47,640 bases of DNA from Chara braunii (GCA_003427395.1 BFEA01000056.1:2524087-2571726), one strand, 5' to 3'; positions 19,722 to 31,855 are shown, numbered from the stretch's first letter. Translations and numbers: made by a program. Notes: generated by a model from the sequence alone, not told the origin.

Positions 19722-20084
19722 TGCCTCCAGAGTTCCTCCTGAACTCCGATAGATCTCCCGCAATCGCCATGTTAACGGTCAAACCTAATCTATGCAATTG
19801 ATTGTTTGAATATTTAGAGTTAGCAAAAACCCAGGATTGTCTCAGTGAAAACACACCATCAGTCAAGTATACTCAATTGGATAAGTATTTGGAAAGATTA
19901 ATAAGAACAAGAATGGAGGGGGATAGAGGAGGTAGGCACCATCACACACTAACAATGTCTTTCTCCTCTCCAACGTCCCTCATTCTTTGTCTCTCAGACC
20001 ATTGTTTTGTCATACAACATCTGATAATAGTAAATAATGAATATTATTTAGGCAAATAAATAATAAAAAATAAAGTTGATAATA

Positions 20085-20285
20085 AGGGTTAATAATAATA
20101 ATAATAAAAAAATAAAAAAGCAATAACAATCATAATAACAATATCAAAAATAATAATAATAATAATAATAATAATATTAATAATAATATTAATAATAATA
20201 TTAATAATAATATTATTAATAATAATAATAAATAGCAATAACAATCATAATAATCATATAAAAAATAATAATAATAATAATAATA
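20085..20285. repeat. (AAT)n-rich microsatellite
   Basis: TAATAA / AATATT units with short interruptions; the AACAATCATAATAA phrase occurs twice (about 20123 and 20238). Confidence 0.95.
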
Positions 20286-20922
20286 GTGGCTATATTTCGT
20301 CAAAGTTTCAGTCGACTTTGCAAGGAGCAAGGGATCAAAAGAAAAGGAAGACATTCATTCGATGTCCCATGTGCCAAAACTTTCCCTACATTTCACTTCC
20401 CCTTCTCATTTGTTTTCGCCACGCAGCCTTGGGTATAGCCACTCGTGCGTTGTTCCGCATGTTAATTTTTTACAATCATGTGCATGTAATTGATGCTCTG
20501 CCTGCATGCTGTTTTGCAGGCTTGTCCGAACATACTCGTTGTCTCGTGCGTCTGTTTCCAAGCCATGGAGGTGCATGACTGCTATTCAACATGTCTGGCC
20601 ATAGTCGGTCGACATACCCTCTGCTAACTGGGATCCACACTATGCCAGAGTGTGTCCCGGTATCAACGTTCAGGCAGTGGTGTCAATGGTGCATTCCCAA
20701 CTTACAGCAATTCACATGCTAAGCTCAATTGTCTGCCGCAACTGCTTCTCTTTAATGAGCCCATGGTGTGACCAAGGCTGTATTTCAACCGGCTAACCTG
20801 CAACAACTATTTTGAGACTCATATCTGAAAATAGATTCTCGTAGATACTCAAGCCTGTCTTCACTTAGGGCGGGCACAAGGCCTGCTGCGGTCACATGCT
20901 ACTGAAATAGTAGTAATACTAC

Positions 20923-20923
20923 C

Positions 20924-20976
<53 letters not shown>

Positions 20977-20999
20977 TTAATAATAATATTAATAATAAT
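20923..20999. repeat. (AAT)n microsatellite
   Basis: Pure AAT for ~50 bp, then AATAATATTAATAATAATG. Confidence 0.97.
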
Positions 21000-21130
21000 G
21001 TATGAAAAGGAATGACAGATTTCAGATGGTAACATCATATTGAGAGTCCGGAAGACTGTTTTCAGTCCAGAAGGCAGTAATGCACTGACATTCCACCAAC
21101 GAAGAATTAAGCCACTGAATCTGGGAGCCA

Positions 21131-21315
21131 GTGAGAGCATGCTTCCATTTAATGCCAGCGCAAATACCCGGAGTCTCTCATGTGGCTGGTGTACAATGCC
21201 CAGACTACTATGTGCAACTATTGTCAGACTACAAATTGATATTGCACCCTGATGGCGTTAGCAGCGGAATCGAAGTACATGCCTATGTTATCTATGCAGA
21301 CCATAGCCAAAACCA
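21131..21315 (+). CDS. Weak candidate exon, unknown protein
   Basis: The plus-strand frame from 21131 gives a mixed-composition peptide that looks more protein-like than its surroundings (it includes HVAGVQCPDYYVQLL and EVHAYVIYADHSQNQ). It ends at CAG|GTACGT, a good consensus 5' splice site (GT at 21316). Beyond this the frame falls into low-complexity Cys/Val-rich DNA, as expected for an intron. An overlapping frame starting at 21040 looks comparably natural upstream (ESMLPFNASANTRS), so a frameshift or different exon structure is possible. No family is recognised. Confidence 0.3.
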
Positions 21316-21316
21316 G

Positions 21317-23215
21317 GTACGTACCCTGCGGTGCCATCACCCTCATTTTTGCCTCATTTCTCCCTGTGTGTACGTGTCTGTCTTTGTGTGTCACCATGTA
21401 TCCGCATCATTGTGTACGGGTCACTGTGTTCCCATGTGTATCGCTGTGTCTGTGTGTGTGTCACATTCATTTGTCTGTTTGGTTGTTGTTTTTTTTTTTT
21501 TTTTTCATCAGTCTGTTTGGTTGGCCGTGTTTGTGTGTATCTGATCGTTTGTTTGACTATTCGCATTTGCCTGAATTTTGTATCTTCTTTTCTCTCACTC
21601 CACTTGAGAACCTTAAAGTTGAATACACCCTGCTGCTACTAAGTTTTACTAACTCATGCGGTTATGACCGACTTGCTTCTCAGTGCGGCGTTGCCCAGCA
21701 GAATCTCACACGCATGCCACATGTCTGCATTGTTGATGTGGTGCATGTCACTTGCCTCTACTGCTAACGTGGCATTGACCGCTCTGTCTACATGAGGTGA
21801 TTGGTTGCGACTAATGGGGGGGATCGGGATCTGTGGGTGATCGGATCCGGTGCTCACGTGAGGTTGACGTCGATACCCTGTATTGTTGTTATCTTTCATA
21901 GTCTCCACGAGGCGACAGCGCCACGTGGCACTTCTGGGTGATCAAGACTTTTATCGGTATTGTTACTGTTTATAGATTGATTGACGTGGAAGGAGAGAAA
22001 GCCCGGAGAAGGAGTGGGGAAAAATTGGGCTATTATTGTGGTTTTTTTTTTATCCTTGTTCTTCGACCCTCTTCCTTGTCTAACTTCTCTCCACTCTCTT
22101 CATCACTTGGTAATGAGATACTGTTTCAGATATCACTTCATGATAACTGAGGACTTGTGCAGATTTAAAACTACTTGTGGTTTTAACGTCTAGCGAGTGT
22201 CTGCTACAAGCAATATGAGTATGAACGATATACAGAAAACCGGGTTGTGCAATCATACAGATGTCTGAGTAGTCGTGTACAAGCAGAAAGCATAATAAAA
22301 TCGAAAAACCATCCAAATAAAGCGATATAATGAAGTAATGAGCCAATGTTCAAGCCCGTAGGCCACACCAACACAGTATCCAAAGTTGCTCCCCTTTGCC
22401 CGGTGCCCAGCGCCTAGCCTACTCTACTTGTCTATCCCACCTACAGTTGTGTTCACTCAACAGGCTTACTTCGACTTTCAAAGACCAATGTATATGTTGT
22501 CAACAACATAGCTGACCTCTCTTCATGCACCTGGTACGTATCTCGTCACCCTCATCAGACCTTGAAAAACCACACTCGCCTCATTCCCTAAAGCTCACCA
22601 AATTACCTATGTTACCCCCTGGCTCCCAACAACCTGGCTATGGTCACCTGCGCCCTACTGCTCTGCACTACCCAGAATGTCTGGCCTGGCTGCCTGTCTA
22701 GTTGTCTATATCTGGTTGTCTGTTTGTTTGTCCAGTTGTACCTATCTGTTTGTTTTTCACTGTCTGTCTGGTGGTCTGTGCCTGGCTGCTTGTCTATTGT
22801 TCTGCATCTGCCTGCCTGTCTATTTCTTTTCTGCTTGTATGTCTTATCTGTCTCTGCCTGTATCTATCTGTATCCGTCCGTTGGTCTCAGTCCGTTTGCG
22901 TTAGGCTACCTTTCTCTCTCTCTTTCTCCTTGTGTCTTGTCTGCCCGTTTGTTTTGTCTGTATCGGCCTGTCTGACCATCTGTCTTCGTTAGGTCGTCTA
23001 TCTTTGTTCGTTTGTCTTCTCCTTTCTCTTTCTTCCTTCTTCCCCTCCCTTCTCTCTCATTCTTTCTTGTTCTCTCTCTCTCTCCATCTCTCTCACAATG
23101 AAGTCACTTCGCTGTCGGGACAAATGTCGACGCCTCCTCCTTTTGGACGAATAGAATAGAGGGTTGATTCATAAAGGATAAGGATCAAGTTCGCACTTCC
23201 CACTGGACCGCCAAA
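21317..23215. other. Pyrimidine-rich and CTGTCTG-rich non-coding DNA
   Basis: TGTGTGT/CTGTGTG phrases at 21360-21540 and CTGTCTG/CTGCCTGTCTG degenerate repeats at 22680-23000 give Cys/Leu/Ser-rich open frames that are low-complexity. No gene is supported. Confidence 0.5.
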
Positions 23216-23218
23216 ACC

Positions 23219-23313
23219 TGGATCAAAACCTCAACTTGGATCAGAGCTTGTATCAGAACATGGATCAGAACCTGGGCGAGAACTTGATCCTGGATCATAA
23301 ACCTGGATTAGAA
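23219..23313. repeat. Degenerate 12-bp minisatellite GGATCAGAACCT
   Basis: About eight units such as GGATCAAAACCT, GGATCAGAGCTT, GGATCAGAACCT, GGATTAGAACTT. Confidence 0.8.
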
Positions 23314-23609
23314 CTTGCAAGCCAGATCGAAGACGTACGTTGGATCATCGGGTGGTCCATACGCTGTTTGGATCACCTTCATCTCATGAAGGGCTTGGGT
23401 GCTATCGCTCGGTCGGACAATGGAAGCAGAAAGAGATGGAGAAGGAGAAGGATATGGAGGAGGAAAGGTGGGAGAAGAAAAAGATGATGGATAGGCCGTT
23501 ACGACCATCGTCATTGTTGTCGGACCCGCCTCTTCGGACATTTTCCACATCCACCCCTAGATCATCTTCAGGGTTACTTCCATCATCATCCGTGAAACAA
23601 ATGTGCGAC

Positions 23610-23990
23610 ATCTCTCTCTCTCTCACACACACACACATATACACATAAACACATACTCAACCATATTTGTTTATATTTCCCCGTTCTCAATCTATGGAAG
23701 TGGCATGCAACCGACTTCACGTTTCGCCGCTCACACACATTCACATATGCCGACACTCACGCATACGACCCCTTGGATCAGGGGTATCATTACGCCATAA
23801 GTCCAATGTATGCCACACAGACACACTTGCAAATGTAGTAGCTCATACCCCCATGTTGTATTGCTTGAGTTCTTCTATCGATGGGAGCACACCAAAGCAG
23901 TCGGCTGATTAGCACCCGTATTCTCGTACACACACACATGCACGCGCATGCTCACATACACTCACCCACACACGCACTCACAAATTAGTA
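23610..23990. repeat. CT/CA-rich simple-sequence region
   Basis: TCTCTCTCTCACACACACAC at 23611-23640 and scattered ACACAC/CTCACA words up to 23985. No gene is seen. Confidence 0.7.
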
Positions 23991-24321
23991 TGGCGGTGTA
24001 TATTTCCATGTGCTAGCGGTAGATTCATTCGATATGGTTCGTCCTACCGATGGAAGTAGCGCGAGGTCAGTTGTGAGATAGGAGGCTTATTCGTTCTCTC
24101 TCTTCCTTGTATTTGTCGTCATAGTCGCCAACAAGGCTCGCTACTGGTGATATCTCCCTTGGTATGACATGATATATCCCGATCGAGCATCAAATCGAGA
24201 CCACAACGTGGGAGACACGCCAGACTCAAGCGTGCTTTAAAACAAGTCAGGTATGGACAATGAGCCCATCCTCATGACGCCATTGGTGGGACACCACACG
24301 TCGAGATAAGATATGAAAAAT

Positions 24322-24341
24322 AGTAATAATAATAATAACCT

Positions 24342-24383
<42 letters not shown>

Positions 24384-24402
24384 GTAATAATAATAATAAT
24401 AA
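24322..24402. repeat. (AAT)n microsatellite
   Basis: AAT/TAA repeats with one CCTG interruption near 24340. Confidence 0.97.
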
Positions 24403-24927
24403 ATTGACAATAACAACAAAAATCAACCATCAACATAAATTTACATAATTAATAACACGTATACTACCTATCTTTCCAGTTTGATTTACTCAATAACGAG
24501 GCACGTAGCATTTGAGGTCGATAACGAGTATCCTATATCACAGATCTTGCATCAGTAGGTCCGCAACTTCCCTTATACTTCGCTATTTCCCTTCTCGTTT
24601 TGTCCTCTTTTTCTTCTTCCCCTTTCTTCTTCTTCACCTTGTTCTTTATCTTCTTCTTCTTTCTCTCGCGCCCCTCCTTTTCATTCCTGCGCGATTTCAT
24701 CTTCACCATTCTACGTTCACTGATCATCTTCTTTAGCCGGAAGGGAAAGCGGATCTAAGCAGGATGAGGCAAAAAGTAGCGGGTAAGGAGATCAGCCTAC
24801 TTCCTCCATCCCGAAGATCGACCGATCATATTATGCATCCATTATTTTTTCCGCAGGTTTATTTACGAAAACCTTGTAATGATTTATCCTTTTCTTTAAA
24901 CAATAAGGTGCGATAAGCTTCTCGTAG

Positions 24928-24999
24928 CACTCCCGGCGGTAACCCGATGAGATCACGGGGGTTCAGACCCTTAATCGGACCACTCAACTAGCGGGAGTG
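24928..24999 (-). other. 72-nt tRNA-like foldable sequence
   Basis: On the minus strand CACTCCCG at the 5' end pairs perfectly with CGGGAGTG at the 3' end, like an acceptor stem. TAGTTGAGTGG matches pol III box A, and TAGT/ATTA can form a D-stem. The total length of 72 nt is that of a tRNA. However, the box B position reads GGGTTACCGCC, the T-arm does not pair, and the anticodon arm is poor. It is most likely a decayed tRNA pseudogene or SINE head, not a working tRNA. Confidence 0.35.
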
Positions 25000-27160
25000 A
25001 CAACGGTATATACAAACGAGAAGGACGTAATTCTCGTTGTCGGAAGCTTTCTCTTAGCGCTCGTGTTTCTCTTCTTCTACTTCTTCTTTTTGTTCCTCCT
25101 TTTCTTATCTCTCTACCCCTGCGCGCGTTTCGTCATCAGCCTCACCCGCCCTCTTTTTTTTTCTTTTTCTTCCCCCTCTCCATTTCTCATACTCACACAC
25201 ATACAGTTGTGTATATTTTCATTTCCCCCACTGTAGTTTCTCTCAATTTTGTTTGTCTCGTTGTCGGAAGCTTTCACTCACTCAGCCGCATGAACTAACA
25301 CATATTTACACGTATACACATACATGTAAACATACACACATTTGTAGCAATGTATAATTCCTTGTTATAGTATTAGATTTGTTCGTCTATGTCCATACAA
25401 TTGATGGGAGTAACGTGATGTCAGCCTCGTGATCTTCGCTCCTACATGGATACTTATGCACACATACATATATGCAGTAGAGTATATACCCATATTCTAG
25501 TGGCGGATTCGTTCATTCTTTGCTCACCTTATTAAAGGAAGTAACGAGGGTTCGTCTGCTTTCTCTCTTCCTCTCCCCCACTCTCTTTGACGCGTATTTA
25601 ATTGTTGTTCTTCCCCCACATTCTTCATTTTGTTGCCGCCGCTCGTTTACTTTCCCTTGCACTCCCACCTTTCTTATTTCCACAACTATGGATTCTTCAA
25701 TTGTGACTTCCTTTCCTCCTTTTTTCACGATCTTTACCCTCCATGTGATCTCTCTCATTCTCACGCACACATATATCAGTCGAGCGAGCAACCCTTTTTC
25801 TTATATTGAACCAAAACAAGATCATCTCTGCGAACTTGGCTACAAACCACGACGTTATATATGTATATATAATCATATATATATATATATGGTGATTCAA
25901 ATAATCTTGAAAAAGAAGATAAGTTAAGGGTGATAATAAGTAAAACAAGCTGCCCTTAGCTTAGTCGCTAGAAAGTCGATCACCACGACCCTTGGAGTAG
26001 CTGTTGTCGATTGATAAGATGAATTATTCGATCAATAAGTGAGTTCTCACTTGTATGTTCCCTTTTCTTCTTTAACTCCATCGTTCCTTTCCTTGATACT
26101 TCCTTCCCTTTTTGTCTTTGATCAACCCCTATCGCAAATGCTCTACGTTTTCGGTCAGGTATAGCTAAAAAAGGTGGGTGTGATGTACTTCTCGACAACC
26201 CCCTTTTTCCTGTTTCTTAACTTCTAATCTCTCTTTTTTTCTCTCTTCGCTTTTTCATTTTTCTTCTTCCTCCTCCTGCTTTGAGTGCTTTAGTGAGTGC
26301 GAATACTATAACAAAGCCGCAACCGCTCTTCCCAAGACCTGTGGAATGAGCGAGGGGGGAAAACAATGATCCACCAACCAGTCACCACGGCATAGGAAAA
26401 CTCCGACAATCACGATCGCTTCCAGCTACGAGCGAGCTGTCGTGAAAATCCCTCCGAAAGAGACGACTAAGGTCTGAACGGCGCTGCAAATATGCTCGTT
26501 CGATCAACAGAGAACGACTCACCCATCCCTCGCAGACGGGACAACTACCGCATGCGTGTACCGGGAGTCCCTTGTAATTCAAGTACACGGTCCCATAACT
26601 CACGTTCGGAACATCGCCGTCGTCGATTGCAAGGGAGGTAAGTCCCCCTTTCTCCTCCTTTCTTCTCCTCCTCCTCCTTCTCCTTCTCCTTCTTCTTCCT
26701 CTTCTCTTTCTTCTTTTTTTTCTTCGTCTACTTCCTTTCCTCCCCCGCGCACCTCCTTCTCCTACGCGGCTTCCTCTTCCTTGCTTCGCTCCTCCTTTAT
26801 CTCCCGCTTCTCACTGCTTTCTGCCTCTGCCTCTAGCTCCTCGCTGCGCTCTTCTTCCTGCAACTTCGTGAGTATTCACAACGCGGTACTGTATCCCCAA
26901 GCGGCTGGTCGTTCTCGACCTCGTCCAACCTATTGCCCAAACAAGCTACTTCGGTTGAATCTAACTCGATTCCGGGGACAAATTCACTACTAGTGAAACT
27001 ATGAACAAATACGGAAAAACAAACCGAATCTAACTAATGACAAAAGTGAAATTAAAACTTTCCCCGCTGTGCCAACTGCCACAACGGGGTCCAACCGTAA
27101 CTAATCCCCGTTTCAAGGTCACGTGTTTAAGTCTGCGTCGCCTGAAGTCGGGAAAAAAGT
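25000..27160. other. Pyrimidine-rich DNA, no recognisable gene
   Basis: CT-rich tracts (25055-25230, 26645-26870) and small TA runs dominate. CGTTGTCGGAAGCTTTC occurs at about 25035 and 25260. A minus-strand frame at 26382-26603 contains a CGSCPVC cysteine cluster, but nothing else supports a gene. Confidence 0.4.
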
Positions 27161-27177
27161 GTAGCTCCCTTATAACA

Positions 27178-27339
27178 AAAAGGGGCTAGCTCAATGGTTG
27201 GGGCAAATTTTATCCTTATGTGTCCAACTTAGCAGTCTACCCCGAAACCTATTGAGTTAGCTTCAACTATGGTTAGAGAAGGAGCTACTCTCTCATATAT
27301 AGAGTAGTAGGGCTCGGTCCACCTAGTGGCCCGAGTCCT
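27178..27339 (+). repeat. Structured dispersed repeat, copy 1
   Basis: GGGGCTAGCTCAATGG fits pol III box A. Its core GCTAGCTCAAT (27185-27195) pairs with ATTGAGTTAGC (27251-27261), with one G-U type change, across a ~55-nt spacer. Downstream, AGAAGGAGCTACTCTCTCAT is followed by a near-perfect palindrome at 27310-27338 (GGCTCGGTCCACC / TGGCCCGAGTCC). The CTATTGAGTTAGCT...AGAAGGAGC(T/G)ACTC segment is related to sequences at about 37030 and 40722. Confidence 0.55.
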
Positions 27340-28355
27340 TTTCTAAATCAGTGTGTGCGTACGCTTGCTGGTTTGCAAGCCTGTCTGAGTGCTCGTCGAC
27401 TTGAGTGTGTGTGTGGCTTGCAATGACACTTAACTAATTGGAAGACCCGAAAGGCCGGTGTTTGCTAGTGGCTGTGACATTGAGGGTCGTAGCGGGGAAA
27501 ACACTCAAATAGAGGGGAAAGAGGCTCGCGATACTTAAGAGTCACGAAAAATACTCAAGTAGCGTGGACACGAAATCGCCATTCGAGAGGCGACTTCCTC
27601 TCTACATATGGGAGGCTGAGCTAGAGCTTCAACCCCATTCATGGCATACGAATAAGGACAGAGGTACTGACTGTCGTTACCTATTATGGTAGGCAGTGTG
27701 TTTCTCTTGGTTGGCCCGACCGCATGGCCGAGGTTATATTAATTTTTCAGTCGTCTTCAAATTTTACGGCGGCGCGACCTACCGACTTTCCTATACCGGC
27801 CGGTCCGACGCCCCTGGGCTTGTTCTAATCCATCTTCAAGTTTGCCTTACCGTTTGAGCCATGGACGGATTTAGATCGTGGTTGCCACATCCCGCGCGAC
27901 CTTTACTTGTTCTTTTCCAATCCTTCGTCCCTTGCGGTCGAAGACTTTTAATTTTTATTAACCCCTTCCGGTTGTTGTATTCGCCCTGCCACTGCGTACG
28001 GTCACCTAACAACCTTGGCCTTAGCGGTCGTGAAATTTTCTTCACGGTGTCATGCCAAAAAAATTCTCACTTTTTACTCCAGACTGTCCCTGGCACGGCA
28101 ACCAGCGTTAATACTGTATCGAATGCAAAATCGTGAGCAAATACCATTGTAAGGGAGTTTGGCCCGACAACGGGCCAGGGGGAAAAGAAGACCCCATTAA
28201 GCTGACTCTAGTTTTACTCTGTGAAAAAACTGAAGGGTTGGTCGTTCATCTTGAACAGCGAGTTGCCGCTTGCACAGGAAAACGAAGAGGGGGGGGTTAA
28301 AAAAAAAAAAAAAAAGTAAGGAAGGACAAAAAAAAAAGAAGTATCGGCCGCCAAT
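27340..28355. other. No recognisable gene
   Basis: Mixed sequence. AGCAAATACCATTGTAAGGG near 28137 resembles TGCAAATACCATTACAAGGG near 15447. Confidence 0.4.
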
Positions 28356-28707
28356 ATGGCCGCGGCCACGGGACAGGTGCAGTTCCAACAAGTTCTAGGG
28401 GCTGATGAGACTGCGCCTGTTCCTTTTGAGCAGGCATCAATAAGTGGCAGAGTACAACCGTTTTCTGGAACACCTAGCCTAGGAAACGACCAGGTACTTC
28501 TGGGGTTTGACGAACTTGGTTTATTTAGAGGAAAACCAAGGCACTGAGCTTCTGGCCGTTGATTTAGATCCAGGGCTAGGAGCACTGATGAATTTTGCCT
28601 GGTTGTGGGCAAAGCAGCTGCCCACATGCTTTTGGCTGGCTTTAAAAGCTAGCACTCCACCCAACAGCCTCACACTTGTGGCAATGCTGTTGGGGCATTC
28701 TACTTGA
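28356..28707 (+). CDS. Weak candidate coding region, unknown protein
   Basis: An ATG at 28356 in a good context (CCAATATGGCCG) opens a 63-codon frame of natural-looking composition, starting MAAATGQVQFQQVLG. CAG|GTACTT at 28492-28500 could act as a splice donor. An overlapping frame (28507-28707, LLAVDLDPGLGALMNFAW and more) also looks protein-like, so one frameshift or an intron could join them. The opposite strand has a 187-codon frame (28521-29084) rich in His/Thr/Ser that is less convincing. No family is recognised. Confidence 0.25.
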
Positions 28708-30105
28708 GTAGATGCTGGCTGGCTGGCTGCTGGTGTAGTGAGACGAAGTGCTGAGGTCTGCACGAGCACTTGGAGGAGGAGAGAGGCAGCCATAGCGAAA
28801 GGCTGGGAGCTTCTTGCCCCACCCTTGTGCTTGTGCTGCGGGCTGGTGTGTGAACTGTTGCCGTAAGGTTGCAGCAGGCTAGAACCGTGCGGCAAGAGGC
28901 CACGACGGGGATGTGCTGTCTGACGGTCTGCGTGGTAACAAGTAGCATTGAGTGAGAAGGTTGCGTTGTCGTAATACTGGAAGAAGGTACTACCAAAATT
29001 TTTATGCGGCGCAACAGGATTTTTACGGTGGTAGTGATAGGGATGTGGTGTATTCTGCAGTGTTTTGATGGGAGGTGCTGCCAAAATTGCGCAACGCGGT
29101 TGGTGGTTTTACCAACAGTATTCTAGGACTACGACGATGATTTTTTCGCGGCACGGTATTTGGCAGCGTGGCCATTTGGGTGGTGACACTACGACATTGA
29201 CGTCGGAGGTGCTGCTGATTTTGGACAAGCGTCGCGATCCGGGTTATCTGTTTGGAGGATCATTTGGTGGTGCGGCGACAACGTGGAACCACTTGGGACC
29301 CAATTTGGGACCAAGTGAGTTGAGATTGAGACTGAAACAAGTATTGTGGCGGACGTTTTGTGATCTGGCGTGGTGATTGGAGTAGTTTGGATTTGGGATT
29401 GGGGTGGAATTATTTTCAGTGGACGAGGTGTCATTGAGAGTGTAGTGGTGGGCCACTCAAGACTGTAAGTGAGAGCACCCTCCTCAAGGGCTATCTTGCT
29501 CAGTATCTGTGAGTGGCGCTTGTGTAAGTGGTGACACTTGAGAAAGAAGCAAACTATTTTTTTGTGGGCAGCTGCAACTTATGAGTTGTGCGGCCGATGT
29601 TCTCTTGAGAGAATTACTTGGCTTTCTTGAGTGAGCCATCGTCAACTTCACTCAAGGTCAGTTGTGACTCAATTCCTTTGCACACCTGTGTGAACCCACA
29701 CCTCGCATGACCTTGCTTTGAATTCAGGGTAAGGTAGAGTAAAGTGCGTGACGTCATGCATATGGGAAAGGTGGGCTGACTTGGTTAGGATATGTATGAT
29801 TTTGGGTTGTTCCTCTTGTTTGTTATGCAGGTAGGTAAAAAATGAATGTGGGAAGAGAGTTGCATTACGCTTTGCTCAAGGAAATGACAGAAAAGTTTCT
29901 CTCTTCGACTTTATACCTGTCTGCGTGTCATAAGGAATAACACATTGAAAAAAAAAAAGGTTATTGGGTGTCGAAAGAAAGAAAATTTACTAGGATGAAG
30001 AAAAAGAAAGAAGAAGGATTTAAAATTTTTTAAAGGAACATCCCGTTCTATCTCGAATAACTTTTAATTTCTGTACTCATCCAAAGAGATCTCAAGTTCA
30101 TTCAT
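28708..30105. other. No recognisable gene
   Basis: G/T-rich DNA (28700-29480) with frames on both strands, then AT-rich DNA. Nothing was identified. Confidence 0.4.
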
Positions 30106-30109
30106 CTCC

Positions 30110-30637
30110 ATCTTATTCCTTTTTCGTCTACGTCAAACCCCAGTGGGAAGTATAGGGAAAATGATTACACCTAGAGATTGAAACTTTTTTACTCTAGGAA
30201 GCATTTGGGGCAAGGGTTCGTTGCTTTAGGAGTCGGCCATGTTATTGACCCAGAGTGGACCGTTCAACGGGGGAATACCATATTGTATCGACGTGGAGCC
30301 AACCCAACTTCTAAGATCTGAACAAATTCAATGTGTCCGGGCGGGGAGGAGGGGTATTCTAAACTGCTTTCTAGAGGGTAGGATGTTCCGCAGAAAATGG
30401 TAGTCATTTTCTCTTGCTTCCAAGTGGGGGAGGACTGAAGTTAGCTCCTTTTTGTGTGGCCGCCTTAGGTACCACCGACATACGGGGAACTGGTGCCAAA
30501 AGAATCTCATTTTATGTACCTACTAGTATTAGATGGAGTGCAAGTAGGCACTACCTTTGCGGTAGAACTATGACACAAGAATCACGACCCAAGGGAAAAA
30601 GGAGTTGGAGTAAAAGATTAATGCATATAAATTTATT
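30110..30637 (+). pseudogene. Probable upstream remains of the broken gene at 30638
   Basis: Short plus-strand stretches have natural protein composition but are broken by stops and frame changes. One lies at about 30120-30172 (ends TPVGSIGKMITPRD). Another lies at about 30205-30320 (FVALGVGHVIDPEWT, then RGNTILYRRGANPTSK). A third is the 75-codon open run 30414-30641. They precede the better-preserved remains in the same orientation with no intervening repeat, so they may be the N-terminal part of the same gene. This linkage is inference. Confidence 0.35.
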
Positions 30638-31711
30638 TTGACAAAGTTATTACTTTGTCGTCTAGATGTCTACAGGGGCGGTGATTATCCGATTGTTTCG
30701 TACACTCGAGGTGACAATAAATTGGATAGCAGTATCGACATGACCACGTGCCGGTATGGTATGGAACGACGATTGATTTGCAGCCCGCATGAAGTCTTTC
30801 CGGAGCAAGACGAGCCACGATTTTGGGATGAAAGCGTGAGGAATCCTCCGTAGAGTTTTGTGCGATATGATTTTGTGCCTCCTAATCTGTCACGAGATTT
30901 CGGAGATATGAATCTGGTCGCAGTCCATGAGGCGAATCCAATTAAGGAGGATGCCCCTGAAATTATGAGGATTCTCCTTCACGTTTTGCTACAGATGAAT
31001 GATCGGCAAGGTCCTTTCAATCTTCTCTATCATGTGAGACGAATTCAGCGAATAAATTTAGCATATTTTACTCGGAACATTTTTCGGTTTTCGCATTTGA
31101 TGGTGAGGCGTATGAGATTGGGAAACGTCTCCAAGAGTGGCGTTTCCTTTGGATGTGCAGATAGTCAATGGTAGGCGAGATCTCACTAAAACAAGATATT
31201 TGTTGATTCACGACACATTGGACAAAAAATTGATTCGGCGTGCGGAACGACTTTTATTTGTTCAGGATGATACACTCACTCGTTGGGTTGGTTTCGTTGG
31301 TTTTCTCAGATATGGGCAATGATTTTTTCCTGACTCGCGTGCGGATGTCGGTGCCAATGTTGCCCGACTCCCGGATGAGTTTCAAGGATATACTTTGCAA
31401 TTCCATCGTACGAGCAACCTCCAATGTCTTTCTCGGGCTATTGTGAGTGTTAAAATTACCCTATCCGGAGAACGCAACGGCGCCATTCGGATTAGGGACA
31501 CTACGACTAGGCACCTCTTTCGAATGCAATAGTTGTTCACGTCATAGTTTGGAGGCTAGATTCACAGATGAGTTCCCTCTATGGTATGCGGATGGTTCGG
31601 GTCATGCGGGACGAACGCATTACCACCTTGACTTTTGACGACGAGGAACACGCACAACTCGACCAGATTGAAATTGAGGTCCACGAGGGCCGACAACTCT
31701 ATCTCGGCTAG
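30638..31711 (+). pseudogene. Decayed protein-coding gene of unknown family (~355 codons)
   Basis: A single plus-strand reading path can be followed through four lesions. From 30638 it is open (includes YPIVSYTRGDNKLD and EVFPEQDEPRFWDE) to an in-frame TAG at 30851-30853. It continues in the same frame (YDFVPPNLSRDFGDMN, LLYHVRRIQRINLAY) to a frameshift near 31125-31140. The next frame carries VAFPLDVQIVNGRRDLTKT and reaches an in-frame TGA at 31320-31322, then stays open (RLPDEFQGYTLQFHR). A second frameshift near 31500-31512 leads to the last segment (ITTLTFDDEEHAQLDQ) and a stop at 31709-31711. The composition (charged, aromatic, no low complexity) is unlike the artefactual frames elsewhere. 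I do not recognise the family; a mobile-element or virus-derived gene is possible, but nothing here proves it. Three (or more) independent breaks indicate long-standing loss of function. An AAT microsatellite follows 75 bp later. Confidence 0.6.
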
Positions 31712-31785
31712 ATACGCCTTTGTGATATTTATGTGCGACGTTAGGTTGTCCCTATGATAGAGTCATATTTATATAACTCTACGAG

Positions 31786-31787
<2 letters not shown>

Positions 31788-31853
<66 letters not shown>
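31788..31853. repeat. (TAA)n microsatellite
   Basis: About 21 uninterrupted TAA units. Confidence 0.98.

Positions 31854-31855
<2 letters not shown>

Noticed and set aside
21331-21767. Cys-rich secreted protein in TGTGTG-rich DNA
   Set aside because: Cys/Val pattern follows from TGTGTCTGTGTG simple sequence; several frames give equivalent peptides.
26382-26603. Zinc-finger-like minus-strand frame with CGSCPVC
   Set aside because: A single cysteine cluster in a 73-codon frame without further metal ligands or homologous context.
28521-29084. 187-codon minus-strand gene
   Set aside because: Composition is skewed to His/Thr/Ser/Pro, competing frames exist on the other strand, and no start context, splice signals or recognisable domain was seen.
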